Positions 19,733-31,038 of a stretch of DNA of 64,000 bases are shown here, piece after piece. The DNA comes from Sugiyamaella lignohabitans (taxonomy: Eukaryota; Ascomycota; Dipodascomycetes; Dipodascales; Trichomonascaceae), in the NCBI RefSeq assembly GCF_001640025.1, contig NC_031672.1, positions 2,728,001 through 2,792,000 on the forward strand. The letters run 5' to 3'. The notes below the pieces were generated by a model, which searched no databases, was not told the DNA's origin, and saw only the letters and a list, made by a program, of their open reading frames with translations. The translations under genes were made by a program, and so were the position numbers. Within the stretch, counting starts at the first letter, position 1. Each line of letters starts with the position of its first letter.

Positions 19733-22700
19733 ATGAAAGAGTTTTTAGTTGACGATCCCCCGAGATATATCTCGGGGATCGAATTCGGTGTTCTTAGTCC
19801 ACAGGAAATCATAAAGCAAGCTGAAGTGGAGATTGCGACTCGTGACTTGTACGACCTAGAAAAGGGTCGTACGCCGAAAGAACATGGTGCTATTGACATG
19901 CGAATGGTAAGTTGTCCATATGATGAAGCTTCTCCTTTTTTTCGGCGCGAGTGGAACCTGTATGCCTCTCTTTTCTATGTTGTACCAAGGTTTTTCGTGA
20001 CCATTCTTTGAATAGATTCTGAGCATGAAGTGTCAACTTGGAGGTCTCGTATGAGCTGAGGGGTGAGGAAGTTAGCTGATATGAGTAGCCGTAACTAACC
20101 AGAACAGGGTGTATCTAATGGATTCTCTGAGTGCAAAACCTGTCATGGAAAGCTGGCTACCTGTCAGGGACACTTTGGACATATCAAGCTGGCGCTTCCA
20201 GTATTCCATGTAGGATATTTCAAGGCCGTGATTACAATTCTACAGAACATTTGTAAGGTGAGTAAAGCAAGAAGAGAGATAGTGGAGGGGATGGTGTATA
20301 CAACGACTCGAGCGTAGCGAGAGGAGCAGTGGGGTCTGGGGCGCAGCCCCAGCCGCCAGAGGCATTCAGTCAAAGTTATGAAACTAACTAGTGGAACAGG
20401 AATGCTCACGTATTCTTTTGGACGAGGACATGAAAAGAAAATTTCTGTCGGAGCTTCGACGACCGGGTATTGACAATTTGCGAAGAATGCAGATTTTAAA
20501 GAAAATCAATGATCAATGTAAGAAGCAGCGGAGTTGTCTGCACTGTGGTGCAATTAATGGTGTGGTGAAGAAGGCAGGTGCTTTGAAAGTAATTCACGAC
20601 AAGTTCAGATGGATTGGTAAAAAGGTTCCTGATGAAAAGGCCGAGTTTGACAAATCGTTCGATGAAGCCAAGAACGCCAATCCCGAAATCGAAAAGTTTT
20701 TGAAAAAGGCCATGGACGATCTTAATCCTCTGAAAGTGCTGAACCTGTTTAGAGAGATTTTACCGCATGAGTGCGAACTGCTAGGCATGGACCCCACAAA
20801 GGGACGCCCGGAAATGTACATTTGGAGAGATGTTCCTGCTCCTCCAGTTTGTATTCGTCCTTCAGTCATGCAGGACACAGCCAGTAATGAAGATGATTTG
20901 ACTGTTAAGCTCACAGAGATTGTCTGGACCAGTTCGTTAATTAGAGCTGGCCTTGAAAAGGGTATGTCAATAGCGAACCTCATGGAACAATGGGATTATC
21001 TTCAACTCTCACTGGCGTTATATATCAATGCTGACACGCCGTCTGGTCCTGGTATGCCTGCAGCCAAGCCTATCCGTGCACTATGTCAAAGATTAAAGGG
21101 AAAGCAGGGTAGATTCAGAGGAAACTTATCAGGTAAACGTGTGGATTTCTCAGGAAGAACTGTCATTTCACCTGATCCTAATTTACGGGTAGATGAGGTT
21201 GCTGTACCAGACAGAGTAGCAAAAATTCTCACCTATCCTGAAAAGGTCAACAGATACAACAAGGCGAAACTACAGAAACTGGTATCTAACGGTGCACTCC
21301 AGTACCCAGGAGCCAACTACGTTCTGAAAAAAGATGGCATTGGAAGATTAAATCTGCGGTTCGCTCGTAAAGACAATATAGCCGCTGAGCTACAAATCGG
21401 TGATATCGTAGAAAGACATTTAGAAGATGGAGATATTGTGCTGTTTAACCGTCAACCTTCGTTGCATAGATTGTCTATTCTATCACATTTTGCCAAAATT
21501 AGACCATGGAGAACATTTCGGCTGAATGAGTGTGTTTGTACACCGTATAATGCAGATTTTGATGGTGACGAGATGAATCTACACGTTCCCCAGACAGAGG
21601 AGGCTAGAGCCGAGGCAATGGCCTTAATGGGTGTCAAGAACAATCTTGTTACTCCTCGAAGTGGTGAACCCATCATTGCTGCAACCCAAGATTTCATCAC
21701 AGGTTCATTCTTGATTTCGAAGAAGGACCAGTTCTTCGATCGTGCTTCATTCTGTGAAATTTTGTCGATGATGTCAGACGGAAATCTACAATTCGACCTA
21801 CCTCCACCAGCTATCTTCAAGCCTGAACGTCTTTGGACAGGTAAACAAGTGTTCAGTTTGCTCATCAAACCGAATAGACAGTCCAAGGTCATTATCAATC
21901 TGGATGCCAAGAACAAAACTTTCCATGCACCACCTAAGGGAGTACCTAATGAAATGTCACCCAACGATGGTTATGTTTTGATTAGAGGAAGTCAAGTTTT
22001 GTGTGGTAGTATGGATAAAAACACTCTTGGTGATGGTAAGAAGAATTCAGTGTTCTACGCAATTCTACGTGATCATGGTCCCGTTGAAGCCGCAAATGCT
22101 ATGAACAGAATGGCCAAGATGTGTGCTAGATGGCTTGGCAACAGAGGTTTCTCCATCGGTATTAACGATGTTACACCTGGAAAAGCACTCAATGCTCATA
22201 AGGACAGACTTGTCGAGTTGGCTTACAGTCGTTGTGATGATTTGATTGAACAGCTTGCTCAGGGCAAGCTGGAGACTCAACCGGGTTGTAACGAAGAGCA
22301 AACATTGGAAGCCAAAATTGGTGGTTTGTTGTCGAAAGTCAGAGAAGAAGTAGGTGACGTGTGTATTAAAGAGTTGGAGAAGTCCAATGCTCCTCTTATC
22401 ATGGCAACCTGTGGTTCTAAAGGTTCTACTCTTAACGTATCACAAATGGTGGCTGTTGTAGGACAACAGATTATTAGTGGAAGTCGTGTTCCAGATGGTT
22501 TCCAAAACCGTTCATTGCCTCATTTTCCCAAGTTCTCCAAGACTCCTCCTTCCAAGGGTTTCGTGCGAAACTCTTTCTACAGTGGCTTGACGCCTCCGGA
22601 GTTTTTGTTCCACGCTATTTCTGGACGTGAAGGTTTGGTTGATACAGCCGTCAAGACTGCTGAAACTGGTTACATGTCACGTAGATTGATGAAGTCCTTA

Positions 22701-24413
22701 GAAGACTTGTCCAGTCAGTATGACAACACAGTGCGTACATCAAGCAATAGCATTGTTCAGTTTGTATACGGAGGAGATGGCCTGGATCCCTTTGATATGG
22801 AGGGTGATGCCAAACCCGTAGATTTCTCACGTACTTGGGCTCACTGCCAGAATATTACCTTCTCCAATGAAGAGAAAAACCTGTTACCATATGAGATTGT
22901 ACAAGTATGCAACTCCATCATTGACCCCCTAATCAACAGGCTAGAGCGAAGGGATAATCTTGGCGAGCTGGTTAAACAGGAAGACAGTCAGTTGGAAGTC
23001 TATGTTGACGAGCACGACCCACAGCGTGACTTTTACCAGTCAGTACGAGAATTTGTGTACAGTAAAGCAGAGGATTTGGCCAATGTACGTCTTCGTAAGA
23101 ACATGGCCGATCTGTTAGAACCTCCAGAGGGCGAGTATGCCAATGTCGATTTCGACGAGCTTGTATCTGTTGAGAAGAAAATAGCTGTTGACCAGGTATA
23201 CAAGATTTCTAGAAAGCTAGTGGAGACATTCTTACAAATCTGTTTGTTCAAGTACGAGCGAGCTAAGGTCGAGCCCGGTACTGCGGTAGGTGCTATTGGT
23301 GCACAATCTATTGGTGAACCAGGAACACAGATGACACTTAAGACATTCCACTTTGCTGGTGTCGCGTCTATGAACGTCACACTTGGTGTGCCTCGTATCA
23401 AGGAAATTATTAATGCATCCAAGACAATCAGTACTCCAATCATTGCTGCTTGTTTGGCCAACGATGATGATGAACGAACAGCTCGTATCGTCAAGGGAAG
23501 AGTTGAAAAGACTATGCTCAAGGACGTTGCTGCATACATTGAAGATGTGTACTCTGAACACAGTGCATACGTATCAATTGGTATTGACATGAAGACTATT
23601 GATAGGTTACAGCTAGGGTTGACTCTGGACGACATTCGCAAGGCTATTCGATTTGCTCCTAAGCTGAAGTTGACCGACCAGGATGTGAATGTTATCGACC
23701 GTTACAACGTTATCCAGGTCTCAGTACGACCTGTCACGTCGACCAGCAAAGCTGTCGAGACAGTTACCGCGTCTGGTCTGACATACATGGATTCCGAATT
23801 GTTCCAACGAGCTCAACACCTGAGACGGGTGTTACCAGATGTCGTCGTTAAGGGATTCCCCGATATTGCTCGTGCAGTGATCAATATCCGTGAAGACAAC
23901 GGCAAGAAAGAGTTACTAGTAGAAGGATACGGACTACAGAACGTCATGATCACAGATGGTGTTGTTGGACACAAAACCACAACTAATCACATTCTGGAAA
24001 TGAGACAAGTGCTCGGTATTGAAGCGGCAAGGTCCAGTATTATCAACGAAATCCACTATACTATGACCAAACACGGCATGTCGGTAGATCCTCGACACAT
24101 TCAGCTTCTCGGAGACGTCATGACGTTCAAGGGAGAAGTGTTAGGTATCACACGTTTCGGTCTGGCCAAGATGAGAGACAGTGTGCTACAACTAGCCTCG
24201 TTCGAAAAGACAACCGACCACCTGTTCGATGCCTCGTTCTACATGAAGACAGACAAAATCGAGGGTGTTAGTGAATGTATCATCCTCGGCCAGAGCATGA
24301 GCATCGGTACTGGCGCTTTCAAAGTGGTGCGACCGCTGGAAGACGTCGACCAGGCCGCTTCCTACCTCAGCAAACCCACTATTTTCGAGGACCTCTGCGA
24401 GACTTATGCCTAA
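19733..24413 (+). CDS. RPC1: RNA polymerase III largest subunit (C160), three exons
   Basis: Catalytic subunit of RNA polymerase III, which makes tRNA, 5S rRNA and U6 RNA in the nucleus. Exons are 19733-19906, 20108-20257 and 20400-24413 (58, 50 and 1337 codons, all phase 0), giving 1445 aa, close to yeast Rpo31 (1460). The start [18 protein letters not shown] matches the family N-terminus. Exon 2 encodes the clamp zinc site ([20 protein letters not shown]). Exon 3 starts [10 protein letters not shown], continues with [13 protein letters not shown] and carries [14 protein letters not shown] near residues 488-501, whose three Asp bind catalytic Mg. The bridge-helix segment ([26 protein letters not shown]) and [24 protein letters not shown] follow. 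CTG codons fall at conserved Leu positions. Convergent with the GPI-protein gene. Confidence 0.97.
19907..20107 (+). other. RPC1: RPC1 intron 1
   Basis: 201 nt, phase 0. Donor GTAAGT, branch CTAAC at 20095-20099, acceptor AACAG eight bases later. Joining gives [15 protein letters not shown], matching the orthologues. Confidence 0.9.
20258..20399 (+). other. RPC1: RPC1 intron 2, carrying a GC-rich element
   Basis: 142 nt, phase 0. Donor GTGAGT, branch CTAAC at 20383-20387, acceptor AACAG. Joining gives NICK-ECSRILL. Nearly half its length is the GC-rich palindromic element at 20303-20364. Confidence 0.9.
20303..20364. repeat. GC-rich palindromic element, single arm, within RPC1 intron 2
   Basis: Reads ACGACTCGAGCG...GAGAGGAGCAGTGGGGTCTGGGGCGC and ends AGCCGCCAGAGGCA. 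This is the right arm of the dispersed family, and its terminal hairpin is GGGGC/GCCCC. It lies between the donor and branch point, so it does not disturb the splice signals. Confidence 0.85.
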
Positions 24414-24794
24414 AACTCACGATTCCCTTTTTATTACGACCATTTATGTTATAGTTTATATATTTATCATCATGACGACTCCCTACCGACAGGTGCTGCC
24501 TCCGGCGGCTGGGGCTCCGCCCCAGACCCCGTGGCTCCTCTCGCTGCGCTCGAGTCGGAGCGTCGACTTCAGTAGAAACTCCTGCGAAGCAGGAGCAACG
24601 GGGTCTGGGGCAGCGCCCCAGCTGCCGGAGGCAGAAGGACCCCCAGGAAACGCAGTTGGATTATTAACTATTAGTTTTTATACATTCGTATATCAGTGAG
24701 GGTCGTTAAAAAGAAGCAGAAAGGTCATTAACTCTGCCGATCTATCAGATGCAAGGTCGTAACTATGGGTTGGTGGTGGTGGAGAAGAGGGTGG
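24414..24794. other. Convergent 3' spacer of RPC1 and GPI-protein gene
   Basis: Contains one full-length GC-rich palindromic element (24497-24633) between the two stop codons and otherwise AT-rich sequence. Confidence 0.6.
24497..24633. repeat. GC-rich palindromic element, full (two arms)
   Basis: 137 bp. The left arm starts TGCCTCCGGCGGCTGGGGC; the right arm ends CCCCAGCTGCCGGAGGCA. Arms are inverse complements, each with a GGGGC-TCC-GCCCC type hairpin, separated by CTCGCTGCGCTCGAG and CTCCTGCGAAGCAGGAG minor palindromes. Confidence 0.9.
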
Positions 24795-25688
24795 CTAGTT
24801 GAGCATGAGGATGGACATGACAAACGGGAACAGCAGCAGGATCAACATGAGGCTTGGCGATACGGTGGCAGCCGCAGAGTGTGACTTTGTAGCGGAGGGA
24901 CTGGGAAGTGCCTTGGCAGAAGCATTAATAAAGTTTGCCGAACAGTTTGATCTGTGGGCAATGCGTCCTGCCGCTGAATTGTATGTGTATGAGATCTGGT
25001 TTTGAACAACACCCGTAAACTCCCAGAATATGTCCATGACTCGCTTGGTGCACCGGGAGCATGAAGGTGCTGTCATGTTGGGATAGGGGATTCCGAGTGG
25101 TAAAAGGTACAGATAGGCATCGCCAGTGCTGCTATCAGCGTCAAAGAGTCCGTGTGAGTAGCAGTATTTAGTGTCTCTGTCCAGCTGGGTGGCATTGGAA
25201 TGGTTGAGGCCCCGCCTTAGACACATGACATCATGAATTACGTCGTAGGCCACAAAATCGTTATAAGCTTGGGTTACCAGGGGGTTTTCGAGGTTGTAGT
25301 CGTTTAAACAATTGTCAGCTTGAATGAGTTGGTTGCTGTAATTTGACATTAATGAAGAACACTGTTGGTAGTCGACTGAACAGGATGCATTGAGAACGGT
25401 TTCCACTGAGCTGATACCCTGTCTAACGATGGTTACGTATGATTTTGAGTTTAGAAGGAAGAATGACATTGGGTAGCAGTTGATGAAGTCCTCGTTATAA
25501 AGGAAGCTCTTGAAAAACTCGGGACATGACGAGTTGGTAAAATTTGTCCCTAGCGAAGTGTCGAAAGTTGTCGGATATACGAACTGGCTGGGAGTTGCAG
25601 ATGCGAGAGGTAATGTTGTGGATGATGGAAATGATGAACCTACAGTGACAACTGCGGTGGTGGATGCAGTTGTGAACACTTCGGACAT
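24795..25688 (-). CDS. Probable GPI-anchored, Cys-rich surface protein
   Basis: 297 aa. The C-terminus is a Ser/Ala-rich stretch followed by a hydrophobic tail (SLMLILLLFPFVMSILML), the layout of a GPI-attachment signal. The middle (50-230) has about ten cysteines and many N-glycosylation sequons (NFTNSS, NASC, NYSN, NHSNAT, NMTA, NCS). The segment CSRCTKRVMDIFWEF recalls fungal GPI proteins of the DUF7729 type, but this is from memory and tentative. The N-terminus is Thr/Ser/Val-rich and lacks a convincing signal peptide; an in-frame stop lies shortly upstream, so a missed 5' exon is possible. A very long gene-free region precedes it. Confidence 0.65.
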   Translation of the reverse strand: MSEVFTTASTTAVVTVGSSFPSSTTLPLASATPSQFVYPTTFDTSLGTNFTNSSCPEFFKSFLYNEDFINCYPMSFFLLNSKSYVTIVRQGISSVETVLNASCSVDYQQCSSLMSNYSNQLIQADNCLNDYNLENPLVTQAYNDFVAYDVIHDVMCLRRGLNHSNATQLDRDTKYCYSHGLFDADSSTGDAYLYLLPLGIPYPNMTAPSCSRCTKRVMDIFWEFTGVVQNQISYTYNSAAGRIAHRSNCSANFINASAKALPSPSATKSHSAAATVSPSLMLILLLFPFVMSILMLN

Positions 25689-26542
25689 TAGCAGCTGTGT
25701 TTATTGTGAGTTGTTGTCTATCGTTATTTTACCAGAATAGCTTTGTGGCTTTGGTGAAGAGTATTTGGTTAAAGAAAGTTGTGTGAGCTGGTATGCGAAC
25801 TGTCGGAGAAAGTAGTCAGTCGGGAATGAAAAAATAACAGCCCAAAATATTGACCAGTAGAATTATTTGTCGAGATAAACAAGTTTGCGTAAGAGTCCAA
25901 GTCAATTGCCAATATCTTTCAATATTTTTGATTGGTCTGTAGTCAATGGGCACACCCTTTGTTTCTTTTTGGCGTAAATAAACCAGTCTAAGTAGCCCAA
26001 CTATCGAACAGACAGCAAAACAAAAACTGGAATATACAGGCAATTAGCACAATTTATAAGGTCTCCTTATTCGAACGAAAATGGATGATGCCAAGTATAA
26101 AAGCAGCGGACAAACATAAATAGAGTGTGGTAGTGAATAATAGGGGAGGGGACAAATAATAATAACACAAAAGTAACAAAAAGCGTTTATTGAATTCCAA
26201 TATTCGACTAAATGCGGACTATCACAGCTAAAGACAGTTTAAACTGCCTTTGAACAACGGTACTAGACTGATTAGTGTTCTTTTTTTTTTCGTGAAATTT
26301 AAGCTTCTCGGTAGATCTAGCGATCTGCGTGTGAGTCGTTTATATTAGAGTTATGCCGGGTGGAAATTGAATTCCTGCTCCGTTTCGAATGTCAAGTTAA
26401 AAGACAATGGCAACGATTCTCAAGTTGATTGTAGTCAGTGAAAACGCCAATCAATAACAAAACCCCGTTTACTTTGTCAAGTTACAGTTGAAATTTTTGT
26501 TGTACCACAAATATTTATACCGATATGATTATATACACACGC

Positions 26543-26561
26543 ATATATATATATATATATA
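26543..26561. repeat. (AT)n microsatellite
   Basis: About nine AT units in an AT-rich context upstream of the GPI-protein gene. Confidence 0.9.
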
Positions 26562-28416
26562 GAAACCAGTATGTACATGAAAATCTATATATATCCATCT
26601 GACAAACTAACTACAGATAGATATAAATGCCGGGCATGACAATCGACAAAAATTAAAGCTGCACACGGTCCTAAAAAAGGCTTAACGCACATCACTACTT
26701 GACTTGGATGCATGAGAAAAAGCAAGCAGGCTCAAAAGCTCGGCCAAGGCAGCATCCAGGCAGCAGCAGGCTAAGAGCAGGAGTCCAGGAGCAGTAGCCC
26801 AAGAGCAGTTCCACTGCAGCGCCAGCACCCAACCCAGACAAGTGGGTTGGCAGCAGCATGTACGTATTGACTGGGACTAGGCCCTGTCAGCTTGCCTGCT
26901 TTGACGTGAGGGGGGGTGGCAGTCGAGCTACCAGTACAGAGGGGGGATTACAGGAGATAGCGGGCGAGCTAGAGGGGTAGGTCGGAAGAACGATAGAGGG
27001 GAAGGTAGAGGAGAAGGTAGAGGGAAAAGTTAGATACAAAAGCTCAGACCATCATCTTCTCCGACCATCTACCCCACTATTTACTAATTCGCTATTTGCA
27101 TCGTGGCAGAAGGAACATCAGTCTCTTAGCTCCACAAACAGAATGAAAGCAGATGAAAAAAGGGGGAAAGATGGGTGGGCGTGGGTCGGAGAAGAGTGGA
27201 AAATACAGGAGAAACGGTGGTGGTGGTGGGGTGAGATGAGGAGACAGAGACAGAGACAGAGACAGGAGAGTGGGGACATGGCGGGCAGGTTGCTTGGCTT
27301 GCTTGACGCGCTCGAACATGCGTTGACAAGCGAATTTCGAGCACACGTTGTGCAGGATATATCGGAGTTAAGCCGAGTCACACCCCTACGGAATTAGAAT
27401 AAATTAAAAATACAAATAATATCACTAAATAATAATATTCTCGTAAACAGAAATAGTCGAAAAGTATTAATATCAATTAAGAATACACGAAAAATCGGAG
27501 CATGCTACTACAACAGAGATATAGGATCAAATCTATCTCGCTACTTCACACTTGAAAGCTAGGAGCTAACATCTAACAGCTAATTGCGGAACCCTCAAAA
27601 CCCCCCTTTCTACCTTGTTCCCATATCGGTTCAATTGTGAATAAGGGAAAACATCTGGTCCTGGAAAAAAGGGGTAAAATACAGGCAGACCAGGAAGCGG
27701 CCCGAATTGCTAAGGTCGACATCAGACAACCAAACGAGAACAATACATGATCGTACCAGTACTGATTTTGACAGAAGGGACATTTAGTGGGCCTTTGGGC
27801 CTAGTTTTTTGCCAGATGCGGATAGGAGCCACTGCCGCCTATACAGATTATGAATACAGATCCAGAAGCCGGCAGAATCAACTGATACAGATAGATACAG
27901 CAAGATACAGAAAGATACATAGACATACATGGACAGGAGTCAATGACTACAGAATAGATTCAGCACATGGCCCAGACGAGACTGGAGTCTGGTAATTAGA
28001 GCTATAGATAGTATACATGGATAAGGAGATAGCCACGGAGATAGCATGGCAGACGGCGAGGCAGGGATGAATGATAGTGAGCCAGCTGCTATACCCGGCA
28101 CCAGAAAGCTGCGAGATAAAGAGTTAGCTAGCAAGCTAGACATGGGATGAGACTAAGGGGTCAAACTCTGACCCTCCACGTCCCTGCCGAAGCATGCGGA
28201 CCGGAACTGAACCTGGCAGTTGCCATTCCACATACAAAGCTACCATTGACCGCTGCTATACGGTAGTCAGTCGGTTCTGGCAGTCAATGGTACGCTCGAA
28301 AGTAGCCAGCCAGCAGGAATAAGCGCACCGGCCCGTACACTCACTAATAATTTTATATAATTTTTTTTTGTTTTTTTGTTTTTCTTGTTCCCAGCTCGGC
28401 AATGACATTGCCCGGT

Positions 28417-28435
28417 CCCCCCCCCCCCCCCCCCC
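28417..28435 (+). repeat. Poly-C tract (19 C)
   Basis: An uninterrupted run of 19 cytosines that ends nine bases before a full GC-rich palindromic element. Confidence 0.95.
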
Positions 28436-28444
28436 TCCGCACGC

Positions 28445-28598
28445 TGCCTCCGGCGGCTGGGGCTCTGCCCCAGACCCCGTGGCTCCTGCTTCGCAGGAGT
28501 TTTTCGCAGGAGTTTTTCTCTGGGACCCCCAACGCAACGACTCGAGCGCAGCGAGAGGAGCAGCGGGGTCTGGGGCGGAGCCCCAGCCGCCGGAGGCA
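28445..28598. repeat. GC-rich palindromic element, full (two arms)
   Basis: Left arm TGCCTCCGGCGGCTGGGGC..., then CTCCTGCTTCGCAGGAG, a spacer with a second GCAGGAG copy, then CGACTCGAGCGCAGCGAG and a right arm ending CCGCCGGAGGCA. One of the longest and best preserved members. Confidence 0.9.
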
Positions 28599-29447
28599 GA
28601 ATGGGGGACCCCCAGCGGTGACCGAGTCCCGTTGGTGATTTCGCCGGCCGGGATAAGAAGGAAATCAAGCCCAAGCAGGCAGATCGCTGGAAAGAAACTA
28701 GCACCGATACATGCATCGTCCGCCCATCGACGCATCTGTCAGCCCAGATCCCAACCCGTTGTATGAGTCCAATGCAACACTAGAGCGAGCCCACAGCTCA
28801 GACGCTGTCTCTCGTTTACAAGTTGGGACAGCCAGCTGCACCAAACGGTGCAGACACTTCGTTATTTCCGCAAAAGTAAACAACAAACACCTTTGGCCCG
28901 TGCAGCGCCAGCGCCAGTAGCAAATCACCGCTGAAATACGCGATAGCGGCCCAAAGTACAGCTGAGTGAGAATGCGAATGCCGTTGCTAGCTGGGATGCG
29001 AGTGCGATAGCAAATCGAAATCGAGCTGGTGGTGGTCCTGTCTCGTAAACTGAGTCTGTTGAAGAAAACCGGAAAATAAAAATGCAAAAAATAAAAATTT
29101 AAAAATATAAAAAACGACCATCAACCGACGCTCTCTAACCCCCTCCCGCCCCTCACCCCTCTGGAACCAGCTAAGAGCGACCGGCAGCTGCCAATGGCTC
29201 AAGAGGATAAAAAGTCTCCTTGAACAGCCCTCAACAGAGTCTCAACATCGCCCGTGGTCTTTAGCAGCAAACGTCCCAGACACTCAAGCGCCTCTCCTGA
29301 AAAATTATTTAGCGGGGCCTATTGAAAAACTGCCTAACTGGGCTGCATACAATAACAGAGTCCCGCTGCAAGCCTGTTTGCCCAGATGCGTTAGCAGCGA
29401 GTCAAGGGGCTCGCCAAGCGGGGGCCGTCTTTGGGGGTAGGGAGCGA

Positions 29448-29574
29448 GCCTCCAGAGGCTGGGGCTCTCTGCCCCAAACCCCGCTCGAGTCGTTGTTGCG
29501 TCGCGGGGTGCCAGTAGTCTCCTGCGAAGCAGGAGCAACCAGGGTCTGGGGCGGAGCCCCAGCCGCCGGAGGCA
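29448..29574. repeat. GC-rich palindromic element, full with decayed left arm
   Basis: Left arm is diverged (GCCTCCAGAGGCTGGGGCTCT), right arm is canonical and ends AGCCGCCGGAGGCA, with the CTCCTGCGAAGCAGGAG hairpin between. Confidence 0.85.
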
Positions 29575-29721
29575 GCACACGTCATAACTGGTTCCGGTTG
29601 TGAAACCAATTTAATGAATGAACCTTGTGAGTGCCAGTGGTAGCGCACCGGCTGAGACAGATGTTGTTTGAGACATGTCAGAGCTTAATAATCACACAGA
29701 AACAGTCCTTACTGCCCGCCG

Positions 29722-29788
29722 ACGCAACGACTCGAGCGTAGCGAGAGGAGCAGCGGGGTCTGGGGCGGAGCCCCAGCTGCCGGAGGCA
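29722..29788. repeat. GC-rich palindromic element, single right arm
   Basis: ACGCAACGACTCGAGCG..., GAGAGGAGCAGCGGGGTC and CTGCCGGAGGCA. Only the right arm is present, 148 bp from the preceding full element. Confidence 0.85.
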
Positions 29789-30462
29789 GCATCCCACCAC
29801 CCGTCACTAACAGGCTCAAGTGGGGTCGGACCCAAGAGGTTAGTGCACGATCATTAGTCTCAGATTGATTAAACACGCAGGTGCTCGTTGTGGAAGAGAT
29901 TCTAAATGCTATTTGGGCTATAATGTACAATTCACGTTGTCAGTGGTAGATCGCGAGGATCCTGCTGTTTACGAGGCAATGTTGATGGAAAATCCGCCAT
30001 CGATCTTCGGTGTACAACCATAAGAGTGAGACAAAAATGGAAAAAAGTGGAAAAAATGTAAATAAATCAATCAATGAGGAAAAAATCTTGTAATGGGTCT
30101 TGCGCTCTAGCTATATATGACATGCTGCCGATTAGTAGCAGACAGTAGTTGTAATAATACTAGCCAAAATAGCGGTAAACACGAGTCATCATACGGTGAC
30201 GACAACAATCAGGCAATTGCCCTAGTGAGCGAGCAACACGGCAAGGCTTGGCTTGGCTGGCAGTCTGGCGGGTTGGGTGTGCTTATTCAGGCCTGACAAA
30301 CTCTTTTTTGCGTCTACTGACTCCAGCAATCCACGCGAAGATAGCAGCAGAAACAACAGCAGCAGCATCAGCACAGCTCATCGAGCCACACATAAAAATA
30401 TTTAACATAAAAATAATAACCGACCAGCAACAACAATTAGCATCGGCGGGTCCCCCCATCCC

Positions 30463-30517
30463 CTCCTGCGAAGCAGGAGCCACGGGATCTGGGGCTTCGC
30501 CCCAGCCGCCGGAGGCA
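30463..30517. repeat. GC-rich palindromic element, single right arm
   Basis: CTCCTGCGAAGCAGGAG hairpin followed by CACGGGATCTGGGGCTTCG and a CCGCCGGAGGCA end. The GGGGC loop differs (TTC), and the stem is kept by compensating bases. Confidence 0.85.
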
Positions 30518-30842
30518 GACCCCTCCCCCGCGATACACGTTGAAAGAGGACAATGGGCTAACGAAGAGGAGGGGGGGATTGAAAAACAAATTCCGGCCGC
30601 TTTCAGTCATGGTGATCTGAGTTGCTACATGTGGCGTGCTAAACTATATCGAACTTAAGGGTGCCAGTCCGCCCCGGATCCAGTAGCGGCCTCAGCCATC
30701 ATTTCACCACTTGCGGGCCACCACCGGCTGATTGGACTAAACTAGATCGGCCCTTGGATATGCACGGCGCTGCCCGTGTTCGTAAATTCGTGGGCATCTC
30801 TGCTTCCAGGGGGTGGGGTCCGAGGTTCCTGGGGTGCTGTGC

Positions 30843-30986
30843 TGCCTCCGGCGGCTGGGGCTCTGCCCCAGACCCCGTGGCTCCTGCTTCGCAGGAGTTG
30901 GCTTGGACCGTGGTCCCGGCGAAACGACTCGAGCGGAGCGAGAGGAGCAACCAGGGTCTGGGGCGGAGCCCCAGCCGCCGGAGGCA
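30843..30986. repeat. GC-rich palindromic element, full (two arms)
   Basis: Starts TGCCTCCGGCGGCTGGGGC and ends AGCCGCCGGAGGCA, with CTCCTGCTTCGCAGGAG on the left and CGACTCGAGCGGAGCGAG on the right. It ends 53 bp from the HIR1 stop codon. Confidence 0.9.
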
Positions 30987-31038
30987 CGACCCCTTCCCCG
31001 CGAGAGTGGGGTGAAAATAGTATATTACATGGACAGTT

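Larger units (their letters stand above)
25689..31038. other. 5.3 kb gene-free region with clustered GC-rich elements
   Basis: No convincing protein-coding gene or tRNA. Frames present are short, low-complexity or come from GC-rich elements (29 possible PPAAGAPPQTP-like translations are artefacts). It contains an AT dinucleotide run (26543-26561), a CAGAGA repeat (27242-27270), a 19-C run and five GC-rich elements. It is the upstream region of the GPI-protein gene and the 3' flank of HIR1. Confidence 0.6.

Noticed and set aside
25816..26043. Hydrophobic frame as a missing signal-peptide exon of the GPI-type gene
   Set aside because: Starts with TTG and no clear splice donor/acceptor pair could join it to 25688.
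27092..27397. Ser/Pro- and Arg-rich frames on both strands
   Set aside because: They come from CAGAGA and GTGGTG simple repeats and have no recognisable features.
28256..28766. Several overlapping reading frames on both strands (PPAAGAPPQTP-like proteins), also at 29305-29648, 30661-31253, 34202-34422 and 35043-35303
   Set aside because: They arise from the GC-rich palindromic elements, which are open in most frames and both strands. No family resemblance, no consistent frame between copies.
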